Assembly (NCBI RefSeq): GCF_029873635.1
Contig: NC_080426.1
Span: 52,342,093 to 52,406,092, forward strand
Source: Malania oleifera
Lineage: Eukaryota; Streptophyta; Magnoliopsida; Santalales; Ximeniaceae
Direction of reading: 5' to 3'
DNA length: 64,000 nucleotides
The notes under the pieces were generated by a model that ran no database searches, was not told the origin of the DNA, and saw only the letters and a program-made list of their open reading frames with translations. The translations under genes and the position numbers were made by a program. This document shows, in pieces, positions 24,525 through 35,404 of this stretch. Positions within the stretch are counted from its first letter, which is position 1; each line of letters begins with the position of its first letter.

Positions 24525-24887
24525 TGAGACGTTATGAAAACATTTTTCGTGATTTAAAAACTAGTCTCTAAGTCAATAATATGTCCTAAGAATTTCATAC
24601 ATCAATATTGAATTTGTGATGTACTTACATGAGACTTATATATGATAACTCTATCTTAAGAACTAAGTCTTCATGCTATGGCTTGCTTTTTATATCCAAC
24701 TTGAAATGTCATCGTCAATATGTTTCAACTTCAATATGGCTTTTAGCTCAAGCTTTATTCAAGTTCTTCCAATACTCGATCTTGATCACATGAAAGCATT
24801 TGAACCTTAAACTATACTTAAACAAATATGTTAAGTATCCTTGATTTGTTATCATCAAAACAAGATTTAAGCCTTGTTAGGCCAACA
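24525..24887 (-). repeat. Start of a SIRE-like Copia LTR, minus strand, truncated
   Basis: Read on the minus strand from 24887 it begins TGTTGGCCTAACAAGGC, then TTTTGATGATAACAAATC. That is the same opening layout as the LTRs starting at 25638 and 41178 (TGTTGACC...GATTATGACAAATAC). It is cut at 24524 by the terminus of the Athila-like array. It abuts the ~180-bp repeat at 24888. It is opposite in strand to the fragment at 8829-10162, so the two cannot be halves of one undisturbed LTR. Confidence 0.68.
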
Positions 24888-25125
24888 AGCACTCAGGTGT
24901 CTAAGTTGGGTATACGAGGTCCAAATAGAGTGGGGTTAGTCTTGATACATTCGTGACATTGAGCTTGACATGCTGGAGCTGACGGTACCCAAAAAATATT
25001 CCCCGGTTGAAAATTATGTGCTTAGAAGTTAACCTAGAAAACTTAGTTGATTTAAGTACTCAGGTGTCCAAGTTGGGCATACTAGGTGGCCACTGAATGG
25101 GGTTAATTCCGACTAATCAAACTTA
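24888..25125. repeat. ~180-bp tandem repeat, short left block
   Basis: About 1.3 monomers. The landmark GCACTCAGGTGTCTAAGTTGG is followed by GTGACATTGAGCTTGACATG and GAGCTGACGGTACCCAAAAA, then a second copy of GTACTCAGGTGTCCAAG. The monomer belongs to variant B (TTGAAAATTATGTGCTTAGAAG). It has the same orientation as the main array at 32319. Confidence 0.85.
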
Positions 25126-25366
25126 TCTATTTAAAATTGTATCATTTTTTGTTTAACTATGTTTGATCATTGGTGCGTGACTTAGGTATGGGAGGTTGGC
25201 ATTATATGCCAACAATTTGCTACAATCACCTGCTTTACCTATCCACGAGTGACTGACGAGCAACACTTGGTTCCCTATGATATTGGTAAGTTTTCCAACT
25301 AGCTCAATTACTTTTAATATACAACATTATTTACTATCTAACATTCTATATGTATTTCATATGCAG

Positions 25367-25573
25367 GCGGAGTTTGATATTAACATTCTCACTGACCCTC
25401 ATGTCAAAACGGCGGTGAACAAGAACTTGTGCGCTCGGTTTAAGACTTATTGCCACAAAATGCATGGACATTTTAAGGCGATGAGAGATGAAGCTAAACG
25501 ACACCTATACGATAAGACCTCCCATGAAGATTGGGAGCTGGTGTGTTAACATTTCCATGAACCTCATTACCAG
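25367..25573 (+). pseudogene. CACTA (En/Spm) Transposase_24 gene, first recognisable exon
   Basis: The exon encodes AEFDINILTDPHVKTAVNKN, then ARFKTYCHKMHGHF and SHEDWELVC, which I recognise as the start of the plant Ptta/En/Spm Transposase_24 family (a CACTA accessory protein). It is preceded by a good intron end (TTCATATGCAG) with a GTAAG donor near 25286. An in-frame TAA at about 25547 breaks it. It ends with TACCAG/GTGATG, a plausible donor. Any upstream exon in 25126-25285 is unclear to me. Confidence 0.78.
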
Positions 25574-25637
25574 GTGATGTGTTCAGATTAGAACTACTTT
25601 TTGGTTTCAATGTGGATTATTATCTCATTAAATCTTT

Positions 25638-27888
25638 TGTTGACCTTATTGGTCACGCCTAGTTTTGATTATGACAAATACTTAGTATAACTAATGGGTG
25701 TTTGAGGTTTTGTGCAGGAACTATGATTGTTGAGATCAAGATGGGCACAAAGCTTAAAGCTTGAAGACCAATACACGTTTTTTAGTTGTAATATATATAT
25801 TCAGTAGGGAAATTGGTTTGTAATAGTAATTAGGGCATTCAGTTTGTAATAAGCTTACACATCACATGTATGGTTTATTTTGTGAGCTCAAACCAATTAT
25901 GATGCAAAATGACCTTAGAGTGACCTTAGGGTCGGTCAACCGACAATGGACTTTTTCGATGTCTTAATTTTGGACATAAATGACCATAGGACACACAAAT
26001 TTGCATATATGTTTGTTAGGCACTCGAATAGGGTTTGATTGTGTCAAGATATGACCGAAATGCACACTTGGTACACTTTTGGTCGACCAGCCAACTCAGT
26101 TCATTTTGGCCTGGTTGACTGAACCAGAGTTGGGTCAACTGTTGACCAAGGTCCCGGTCGACAGAACCAACTCAGTTCAAAAAGCCCCGGTCAACCGAAA
26201 CCCTTCCTAGTCAACATTTTGACCATCTGGTCGACCGAGCACTTTTGTTCTCCAACTACCTGGTCGACCAAAGGGTCCTCGAGAAAATTCCCAGTGGTCT
26301 GGTCGACCGAACCAGCCAATTCAAAATGGCCCGGTCGATCGAATCTCAGAATATTGGAAAATCGCCCTCTCCTGGTTGACCGAGCCCTTAGTTTAGAAGT
26401 CCCCTAGTCGAACGAACCATATAAGACTTGGTCGACCGAGCCTCTTCTGGTCGACCGGACCTCTCGGGTTGCCCTGATTTTTACCGCAGTTAAATATTTT
26501 TTAAAACATGGTTAAAATGGTTTAAATGTCATTAAACTTTTCCAATAATTCCTAATAGGTCCCCAACGGTCATATTTTCTCCCATGCCTATATATATAAG
26601 ATCATTTGAGAAAATTAGTATGGATTAGCTACTTTCATTAAAGGAGAATTCTCTGAAAATCCAAAATCTTATAATACTCATATTTGAGCCTCCTACACTC
26701 ATACTTACCTTCTCATACTGATTAAACCCTTTGTAAGTTGATTAAGTGTCAGTCTAAATAGGTTTGCTCTCCCTCTCTTGATTGATTGATTCGATTTTAC
26801 GATAGCTAAACCTAAGTGTTCTTAAGGGGCTTTTGCTAAGAAGCCTATCCTAATAAGACTTGCTTAAGCTTTTGAGTATTGCATTTGTATTGCAATATCT
26901 TAGGAAGCTTTTATTTGTCTTTGGGTTGCAAAATCATTTTCAAAACATACTCAAATATCTTGTGTGATTTATATTGATATATTTGTGAAAAGATATTTGT
27001 ATTTGTGATAGTGATCTTTGTTGCAATATTCACTCACTCATACATTATTTGCTGAATACAAAGATTACACATCATTTACAAACCAAGCATATACATCATT
27101 TGATACTTACATGCTTGAGATATCCTGCTGATTGAAATACTTGAGACTTGACATCTTTGTGTGAACTTATTTGCTAAATATATTGTGATACAAAGATTGC
27201 TTGTTTGTCACTCTCACGTACGCATTACACATATAGAAAATACTTTTGAGAATTGAACCATCTAGACCACATTGAGCTTACATATTAAATCATATTGTGG
27301 TGTATGTTATTACGCGCATTTGGGTACATATCTGCTTTACATGAAAGCACAATCACTGTACCATTTGATTGTAATACACATCTATTGTATTTCTAGGCAC
27401 GGGCCTGAAGAGGGAGACTAGCCCTAGAATAGTCCCGGATTGGCTTAGACCCGATTAGGAAAGATAGATGCGTCGTCCTGTTAAGACGTGTAGGTTGAGG
27501 TCAGCCCCGCTAATTGACCTGGTTAAGGTTGAGGTCAGCCCTATGTTAATTTGACCTGATTGTGAATGGTGCTACTCCACCCTTAACTGAGCTATTAGTG
27601 GAATCCTCTGGCTTGCGAGCTAGAGGCAGGGACGTAGGCATAGTTGGCCGAACCTCGATAACATATTGTGTGTCTATTTACATTTCAGCACTTTATATTT
27701 ACCGCACGTATATGTTATTGTATGAATGATGTGCATGATTTAAATTCCATGTATTTTATTTATCAGCACATTTGGAACTGTGTAAACAGCCCCTAGGTTA
27801 CCAAAACATATTGACTTCCGACTTAACCTAGGAGAAAAGTTAAAATTTCCAATTCACCCCCCCTCTTGGGAATACACCTTTTATAACA
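25638..27888 (+). mobile_element. SIRE/Maximus-like Copia solo LTR with perfect target duplication
   Basis: It runs from TGTTGACCTTATTGG to ACACCTTTTATAACA, 2251 bp. TCTTT occurs immediately on both sides (25633-25637 and 27889-27893), the 5-bp duplication expected of an integrase. U3 contains about ten GGTCGACCGA-like motifs between 26080 and 26460, then a TATA-like CTATATATATAAG near 26588. Near the end are GGGACGTAGG, GGCCGAACCTCG, and CCAATTCACCCCCCCTCTTG, phrases common in plant Copia LTRs. No internal region is present, so it is a solo LTR. It sits inside an intron of the CACTA gene, seven bases before the splice acceptor. Confidence 0.9.
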
Positions 27889-27900
27889 TCTTTTCTTTAG

Positions 27901-28199
27901 GATATCTAATGAATAAATGCTGAGATAAAAACAAATTAGATATGATGCATTGTGGTGGGTCGAAGTTATTTGTGCATCATCAAGCGACAATTTCTATAAA
28001 ACTAGCTTAGTATTACATTACAAGTGTTATATTTGTTTACACTTCCAAAGTTGTTAATATAGGGCTTTATATAATAATGTAGCATGATCCTGTTACTAGA
28101 CAACTGAAGAACAGGTCTTCCCTTTATCAGAGAACACATCAAAGGCCATCAGGGGACAGGAGCCAGGATGCTCAAAGAAAACATGTTAGTCAGTTATAG
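27901..28199 (+). pseudogene. CACTA Transposase_24 gene, middle exons
   Basis: After the acceptor TTTTCTTTAG, the frame reads KNKLDMMHCGGSKLFVHHQA, the usual Transposase_24 continuation, with one in-frame TGA before it. From about 28087 comes DPVTRQLKNRSSLYQRTHQR, another conserved block, ending near 28199 at a TAG. The 28030-28086 stretch is AT-rich with a stop, probably an intron or decayed sequence. Confidence 0.75.
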
Positions 28200-28293
28200 T
28201 ATTTAGTTAATTATTGAATTCAAAACGCCATAATTGTTATTTGATCATTTTTCTACGTTTTTATGACTAAAAATAGGATAGAATTGTCTAGAT

Positions 28294-28466
28294 AAGAGAT
28301 GCAGACATTTCTGAGGGTAGTTAGCCACCCACAGAAGATAAGATCTATGATTAGGTGCTTGGGCATCGACTCGGGGGTTAAGTGAAAGGTCTTGGGGGTA
28401 GATACATAGCCCGAACAGCATCTTTGAGTTATAATGTGGCTTCTTATGCTGAGATGGAGCTAGCGC
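28294..28466 (+). pseudogene. CACTA Transposase_24 gene, exon 5' part interrupted by an LTR
   Basis: This follows an acceptor-like AAAAATAG. Codons read TEDKIYD, then a stop, VLGHR and VKGLGGRYIARTA, matching the family block that precedes a coiled coil. The frame AEMELA stops at 28466, where a solo LTR is inserted; the same frame resumes at 31712. Confidence 0.75.
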
Positions 28467-29062
28467 TGTCGCGACGTCCCGGGAGCGCGTGTGCCCCGGA
28501 CGGTGAAATAAAAATCAATTTTAATTTTCAATTAAAAATAAGAATATCGGAGTCGCCACTAACCTTTAGTGTGGTTAGAACACGCGATGACTACCCCGTT
28601 AGGGGTAAAATAGGTCTACATTACCAGAGTTAGGCTCGGGAGTTCGGTTACGCGAGGGGAAGGTACGAGCACCCCCTACGCGCCCGTTCTTATGAACGGT
28701 ACCTAATTAATTTGAAATTATCCCTAAGTTAATTTAATAAGTCTTTAAATTACTCCTTTTTATGAATTTATAAATACATATGAAAAAGAAATAAATAAAT
28801 AAATAAATATATACATATATATATTCCCTCAGAGCTTAAGGTACGTGAAGCTCGAAGGCTTATACCCCCCGCATTAAAATCATAGGGATATACATACGAA
28901 AATACTTAATAAAATAATACAAAAATACTATAAAGAGTAAATATTGTAATACAATAGAAACATAGAAAATAGTAAAATAAAAAAAAAATATGTGATAATA
29001 ATAAGGCTAATACATCATAATGATAATACACCACATGTAATAACTATTCTACTATGATAGTG

Positions 29063-29065
<3 letters not shown>

Positions 29066-29102
<37 letters not shown>
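29066..29102. repeat. (AT)n microsatellite
   Basis: Uninterrupted alternating A and T for about 37 bases inside the Tat/Ogre-like solo LTR. The surrounding 28.9-30.1 kb is strongly A/T-rich. Confidence 0.95.
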
Positions 29103-29105
<3 letters not shown>

Positions 29106-31296
29106 ATAATATTAATAACATATAAATGTTAAGACAATATTTTAATATTATATATCATAACACGTAAGTACTAATATTGTACAATAATAGTATTATTAGA
29201 ATGATAATATACCTATATCACACTATTAGCAATAGTAATACACATATATTATAATAATACTACTAGAATACTAATACACATATACCACAATAATATACAT
29301 ATATCATAATAACCCAAAGCCTCAATAACCCAAATATTAATAATAGAGGAGATTTTTAATAACAAGGTAGTGAATCACGTCCTAAAAGCTAAATTAATAT
29401 AATATGAACCAACATGGAAATAAATAAGACAAGATAATGGAATCGAAATGGGATAAGCATACAATGTCAATCCAACCCTAAAAAAATGTACATCAATATG
29501 GAAAATAATGTGAAGCCTAAAATAAGTCAATTAGTATGGAAACATGTGATAGTAATATGGAAACGTTTTTATCCTAAAACTAATACACAAGTTATATGGA
29601 AACAATTAATCCCTAAAATTAATACACAATAACAATATAGAGACAGATAAAATACCACTCAAAACCCTAATAACGTAAAATAGTCAAAACCCTAAAATAA
29701 AACAATAACCAAAACCTTAAATAATAATATCATAAAAATAATTTAAATAATCAAGAATCATGAACATGCGTAAATATTACAATCCTAAATAATAAACAAT
29801 AATACACAAAATCCTTAAATATCATATAAACAATAATCATGATAAATATCCTAAATACATCAAAAAGCCTAAATAATGTCTACACAATAAAACAAACACC
29901 CTAAATAATATGTAACAATAAAAATAAGTATATTACAATGATTACAAAAAAATACAACGATAATATAAGTACTTTGAACAAATATACAACAATAAATAAG
30001 GATATATAATAAAGATAAAATATTAAATAATAATCTAAACCCTACAACAATATTAGATATCAACATTTAAGCTTTAAACATTAAAACGAATTCCTACAAT
30101 AAAAATTCTACAATAAAAAAAAAAGTATGTGTATGAATATTAATGGTACAGTCATCACAACCCTAAAAAAGAACCTTATTTTGATAATACATCATCTAAC
30201 CTTTATAAGTAGATACAATCAAGAATTTAAACTTAAAATTTAAATAATAAAGAAATACTATTGACGATAGGAATCCTGCAATAACAAGGGTAAACCAGTT
30301 AATATTCATAATAATATGTGAAAAAGAAAAAGAGAAAAAAATAAATAAATAAATAAAAATATATATAAATCTAGACATCAAGCACGCAGTAAAAATCTAA
30401 ACTTTCAATACTGAAACCCAAATAAGAGATTAACCTATGCCTGTGTGTGTTTACAAAGCTACAGGTGATGAGTGTGTGTGTGGTTTGCTGTGTGTGTGTG
30501 TGCAGGTATAGGGAGGCAGGGGACTCACCGTGGGATGGTTGCTGTTGGAGGGTGGTCAGAAATCTGGAGATGCCGAGCGGTGACGGCGACGGTGACGAGG
30601 AGGACTGGCCGGTGGCCGGAGTGTTGCAACAGCGGCCGGAGATGACTGAGGACGGATCTGGTGTTGCTACTGGTTCTGCTGCTGCTTTGGGTGGCTAGCT
30701 AAGATGGCTGGTATGCTGGAGTTGCAGGAGAAGATGGCACGGCTGCCTGCTGGTGTCTTGGTGGATGGCGGCATGAAGAGGGTGACGGAGCCGCGGGAGA
30801 GAGATGTGGCCGGCCGGAATATGGAGCAGAGCTTCAGGTTGCTGCTGTTCGGCGGCGACTTGCAGCAGAGGAGGTTGCAGACGGAGTGGTAGCCAGAGTT
30901 GCAGCGGTGGCCAGAGAAGATGGTGTTGTGGCAGAAAGGTGTAATCGGCAGCAGAGCAGAGGGAAAGAATGAGAGGGGGCTGCTCAGGTCTGGGCTTGCG
31001 GGTGTGATGGTATGAGAGAGTTGAGAGGAATGGTAGTGGATGAGGGAAGAAGAAGCAGAAAAATTTTATTTTGGCTGCTCTGCGTGCGGCTGTGCGCCCC
31101 TCAGGCTGTGTGTGTGTGCAGCGCTCCCCCGGCTGTCTTAAGGGAAGAAGAAGAAGGCCTTTTTATAAAAAATTTTAGAAACCCTAGCTCCTCTCCTTTT
31201 CCTTTTTTGGTTTTTTTTATTTTTTATTATATTTTTTTCTTTTACACCTTTATGGAAATAATATATATGAGCATAATTACTAATATGGTAATAATG

Positions 31297-31299
<3 letters not shown>

Positions 31300-31351
<52 letters not shown>

Positions 31352-31660
31352 TAGTGATAATAATAAATTACTTATAACAATATAGGAAAATAAGTAATAA
31401 TAATAAAATAATAGTAATAATAATAAATTACTTATATCAATATAGGAAAATAAATAATAATAATAAAATAACAGTAATAATAATAAATTACTTATATCAA
31501 TATAGGAAAATAATTAATAATAATAATAATAGTGAAAATAAAAATAATAATAATAATATAAATAATAACAATTAAAATTATAGTAATAATAATGAAATAA
31601 TAGTGATAATAAAATAATAATAAAAATAAGGTAATAATAATAATAATAATACAATGAGAA
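31300..31660. repeat. (TAA)n microsatellite and derived repeats
   Basis: A clean TAA run of about 48 bases at 31300-31348 is followed by three imperfect ~60-bp repeats containing AATAGGAAAATAA (near 31380, 31440 and 31500), then more TAA-rich sequence. It lies in the solo LTR. Confidence 0.9.
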
Positions 31661-31711
31661 AAGAACCCTTGTTCCATTTGGCTAGAGCAAAAATAGGGTG
31701 TCTACAAGCGC

Positions 31712-31807
31712 GTTGAGATGTCGAGGCTCAGGAATTTGCTATGGCTGAAAAGCTAGAGATATTGGAATCACAAGTGCAAGAAATGATGGGTTGGAAAGTG
31801 CAGCTGG
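31712..31807 (+). pseudogene. CACTA Transposase_24 gene, exon resuming after the LTR
   Basis: With one target-duplication copy discounted, this segment is in frame with AEMELA at 28466. After one stop it reads DVEAQEFAMAEKLEILESQV and ends QEMMGWKVQLE before GTAAGTAGG, a strong donor. Heptad-like spacing fits the C-terminal coiled coil of this family. Confidence 0.75.
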
Positions 31808-32318
31808 AAGTAAGTAGGGTGGTTTTAATCTTCTCCATTGTTATATTTAGGAAAGAGTTTAATGTTGGATGAGCTTGTGTAGAAGATTGGTGTGTGCAAA
31901 TGTTTGCAATACTTGTAGTTGTCAAATTACCAACTTTTCAACCACGTAAAAGTCATCCTATATCGCTAGGACCCTACCATTGGTTTGTACTACATCATTA
32001 CCATTTACATGCATTCTTCTTCTTCTTCTTGACGATCACCAGAGTAGACTAAGTATGTGTCTCTCTCAACATGGTGCTTTCCTAATCAACTGTCATGCAT
32101 AATCTATGTCTTCTTCATTTTTCTTACTATATTGTGGTGAAGTTTGTTCTTCTATGTTATATGTTATTAAACAACAAATTATGAATGAATATTCTGATAA
32201 ATAATTTTACTTTCAAGCCAACGCAAGGCCTTGGATATGTCCAAGAATACACATAATGAATATTTTATGAGTACGTAATAAGGAATAGATAAGAAATGAT
32301 TATTTTCAAATTGTGTGG
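31808..32318. other. Non-coding stretch between the CACTA exon and the tandem repeat
   Basis: A/T-rich sequence after the splice donor. I see no further exon, terminal inverted repeat or LTR edge. It may be CACTA intron or 3' flank. Confidence 0.5.
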
Positions 32319-34580
32319 GGTCAGTCACGACATATCCGTGACTATAAGTTGGACGTGTTGGAGTCGACAGTACCCAAAAACTCCTCTCTAGGAGTTTTTT
32401 GCGCACTTAGAAGTAATGTTAGAATACAAACAAACTTAACAAATTTAGTGGATTTAAGCACTCAGGTGTCCAAGTTAGGCATACGAGGTCCAAACCAAAT
32501 GGAGTCAGTCTTGATATGTCCGTGACATTGAGCACGATGTGCCAGAGCTGATGGTACCCAAAAAGTCCTCCCTGATTGAAAATTATGCGCTTAGAAGCTA
32601 ACCTAGAAAATTTAGTGGATTTAAATGCTTAGGTATCTAAGTCGGGCATACAAGGTCCAAACCAAGTGAGATCAATCCCGACACGTCCATGACATTGAGC
32701 TGGACGTTTTGAAGTTGATGATGACCCAAAATTCCTTCCCGAGAGCTATTTACGCACTTAGAAGCAAAGTTAAAATATAAAAAAACTTAGCAAACTTAGA
32801 GGATTTAAGCACTCAGATGTCCAAGTTAGACATACGAGGTTCAAATCAAGTGGGGCCAGTCTCGACACATCCGTGAAATTGAGCTCGACGTGTCAGAGCT
32901 AACGGTGCCCAAAAATCCTCCTTGGGAGCTATTTGCAAACTTAGAACAAAAGTTAGAATACAAACCAACTTAGCAAACTTTGTGGATTTAAGCACTTAGG
33001 TGTCCAAGTCAGGCATACGAAGTCCAAATTGAGTGGGGTCAATCTCAACACATCTATGACATTGAGCTTGACGTGTCGGAGCTGACGATGCCCAAAAATT
33101 CCTCTTCGGGAGCTTTTTATGCACTTAGAAGCAAAGTTAGAATACAAATAAACTTAGCAGATTTAAGCACTTAGGTGTCTCAACATGTTTATGACATTGA
33201 GCTCGATGTGTCGAAGCTGACAGTGCCCAAAAACTCCCTTTCGAGAGCTTTTTATGCACTTAGAAGTAGAGTTAGAATACAGATTAACTTAGCAGATTTA
33301 AGCACTCAGGTGTCCAAGTGGGACATACATGGTCTAAACCGAATGGGGTCAGTCCCAACACATCCATGACATTAAGCATGATGTGTCGGAGTTGACAATA
33401 CCCAAAAATTCATTTCTAATTGAAAATTATGCACTTATAAGCTAACCTAGCAAACAAAGGGGGATTTAACCACTCAGGTATCCAGGTCAGGCATACAAGT
33501 ACCAAACCATGGGAAGTAAGTCCCAAAATGTCCATGGCATTGAAATGTGTGTGTCAAAGCTGATAGTGCACAAAAATCCTCCCCGGGAGCATTTTATGCA
33601 CTTTGAAGCATAGTTAGAATACAAACAAACTTAGAAAACTTAGTAAATTTAAGAACTCAGGTGTTCAAGTTGGGCATACGAGGTATAAACCAAGTGGGGT
33701 CACTCCCGACACAACCGTAACATTGAGCTCGATGTGCTGGAGCTGACGGTGCCAAAAAACTCCTCCTTGGGAGCTTTTTGTGCACTTAGAAGCAAAGTTA
33801 GAATACAAATAAACTTAGCAAACTTAGCGGATTTAAGCACTTAGGTATCCAAGTCGGCCATATAAGGTTCAAACCAAGTGGGGTTAATCCTGACACATCC
33901 CTGACATTGAGCTCGACGTGCTGGAGCTAATACTACTAGAAATGCCCTCCTGATTAAAAATTATGTGCTTAGAAGCTAACCTAGCAAACTTAGTAGACTT
34001 AAGCACTCAGGTGTCCAAGTTAGGTATATGAGGTCCAAACCGAGTGAGCTCAATCTCAACACGTCAATGACATTGAGTTAGACGTGGCAGAGCAGATGGT
34101 GCCCAAAATCACCTCCTTAGGAGTTTTTTACACACTTAGAAGTAAAGTTAGAATACATACAAACTTAGCAAACTTAGTGGATTAAGCACTCAAGTGTCCA
34201 AGTCGGACATACAAGGCCCAAACCAAGTGGGGTTAGTACTAACACATCCGTGACATTGAGATTGACATTCCAGAGCTAATTGTATCAAAAAATTCATCCC
34301 CGAGTGCTTTATGCGCACTTAGAAGAAAAGGTAAAATATAAACAAATGTAGAAAACTTAATGAATTTAAGCACTTAGGTGTCCAATTCGGGCATGAGAGG
34401 GGTCAGTCTTGATAGGTCCGTGACATTGAGCTAGACATGTTGGAGTTGACGGTTCCCAAAAAGTCCTCCCTCGGGGTTTTTTGCGCATTTATAAACAAAA
34501 TTGCAAACTTAGTGGATTTAAGCACTTAGGTGTCTAAGTTAGGCATATGAGGTCCAAATCGAGTGGGTTCAGGCCTCACA
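32319..34580. repeat. ~180-bp tandem repeat, main array (about 13 monomers)
   Basis: The landmark GCACTCAGGTGTCCAAG (or a near variant) recurs at about 32459, 32629, 32809, 32992, 33167, 33302, 33470, 33652, 33837, 34003, 34185, 34369 and 34523, so spacing is mostly 166-184 bp. Two monomer variants alternate irregularly. Variant A has GGAGCTTTTTGCGCACTTAG and GTTAGAATACAAAC; the shorter variant B has TTGAAAATTATGCGCTTAG and GCTAACCTAG. The array is cut at 34580 by a solo LTR and resumes at 39076. Short open frames in it are not conserved between monomers. Confidence 0.93.
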
Positions 34581-35404
34581 TGTGACGCCCCGAACCCACC
34601 AAGTGGGACCCATGTGCCACATGTTCCAATCACTTGCATCTGATACCATAATTATCATGCACGTAGCGGAACATAAATAAATAACCTTAAATAAATATCA
34701 GAGTTCTATATAACAACCCAAAAACGAACAATACAACATTCAGATATCCATATCCACAATCAGTATTTAAAACATAATCCCGTACAAGTATATCTATACA
34801 TATATCAGTATCTCACAATACCCCAAAAAGAAACCACAAAAAATAATCTCAGCCTAGGTCTTCAAACCTAATCTCCAGAAGAACCTGAAAAATTGTTAAT
34901 CCACTAGGGCGAGACACTTCTCAGTAAGGGTAGAATAACTTATAATAGTGTGTAACAAATGAGTTTTAATATTTACATATCAAAATAAACTGCTTCTCAC
35001 ATAATATCAATAACAAGTGAGAAAATGTACCATTAATAACATCCCCAACATCTGATATCATACACATATCCAATATGTACAAGTACATAGTTTTTATGCA
35101 GGCGAAAGTCCCCAAGGATAGGGAAGATTACCTGCCCATACAAGTAGCTTCCCTATGCTCTGGTACTAAAAACTACCTACCAGAGCACTCATCTTACTCA
35201 GTAAGCCCTCAGGTGAAGTATTACCTCGCTGCCAGTACACATATCTTTATTATTTTAAAAGCGAAGGTTTCCGAGGATCGGGATGTCTACTTGCCCATAC
35301 AAGTAGCATCCCTTTGTACTGATACCAAGAAACTACCTAGCAGAGCACTCACCTTTCTCAGCAAGCCCCCGATGGTATGTTTACCTCGCCACATGCACAC
35401 ACAT

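Larger units (their letters stand above)
28467..31706 (-). mobile_element. Large Ty3/gypsy (Tat/Ogre-like) solo LTR with perfect target duplication
   Basis: It runs from TGTCGCGACGTCCCGG to AATAGGGTGTCTACA, 3240 bp. AGCGC flanks it at 28462-28466 and 31707-31711. I infer minus-strand sense, because that strand has a TATA-like TTTATAAAAAGGCC near 31160 followed by a CT-rich leader, and the phrase GAGTCGCCACTAA with GTTCGGTTACGCGAGGGG lies near the far end. It contains an (AT)n run, a (TAA)n run and a GC-rich block at 30450-31150, whose short frames show no recognisable protein. The lineage is assigned from the terminal layout only. Confidence 0.82.

Noticed and set aside
8829..24887. The two SIRE-like fragments at the array edges as halves of one LTR split by the array
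   Set aside because: They are on opposite strands, and the left junction is not at an LTR terminus, so a simple insertion cannot explain them.
26080..26460. Repeated GGTCGACC motifs as a possible CRISPR or operator array
   Set aside because: Spacing is irregular, the spacers are related to one another, and the block lies in the U3 of a Copia LTR.
30447..31302. GC-rich open frames as possible small genes
   Set aside because: They lie wholly inside a solo LTR with perfect target duplication, are low in complexity and lack any recognisable domain.
24888..32318. A complete CACTA element
   Set aside because: I could not find matching CACTA...TAGTG termini or the TNP2 transposase; only a Transposase_24 gene fragment is supported.
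32319..34580. Regular short phrases at ~180-bp spacing, looking like a CRISPR array
   Set aside because: The whole monomer is conserved, not short repeats with unique spacers. Spacing is far too long and the context is plant retrotransposons.
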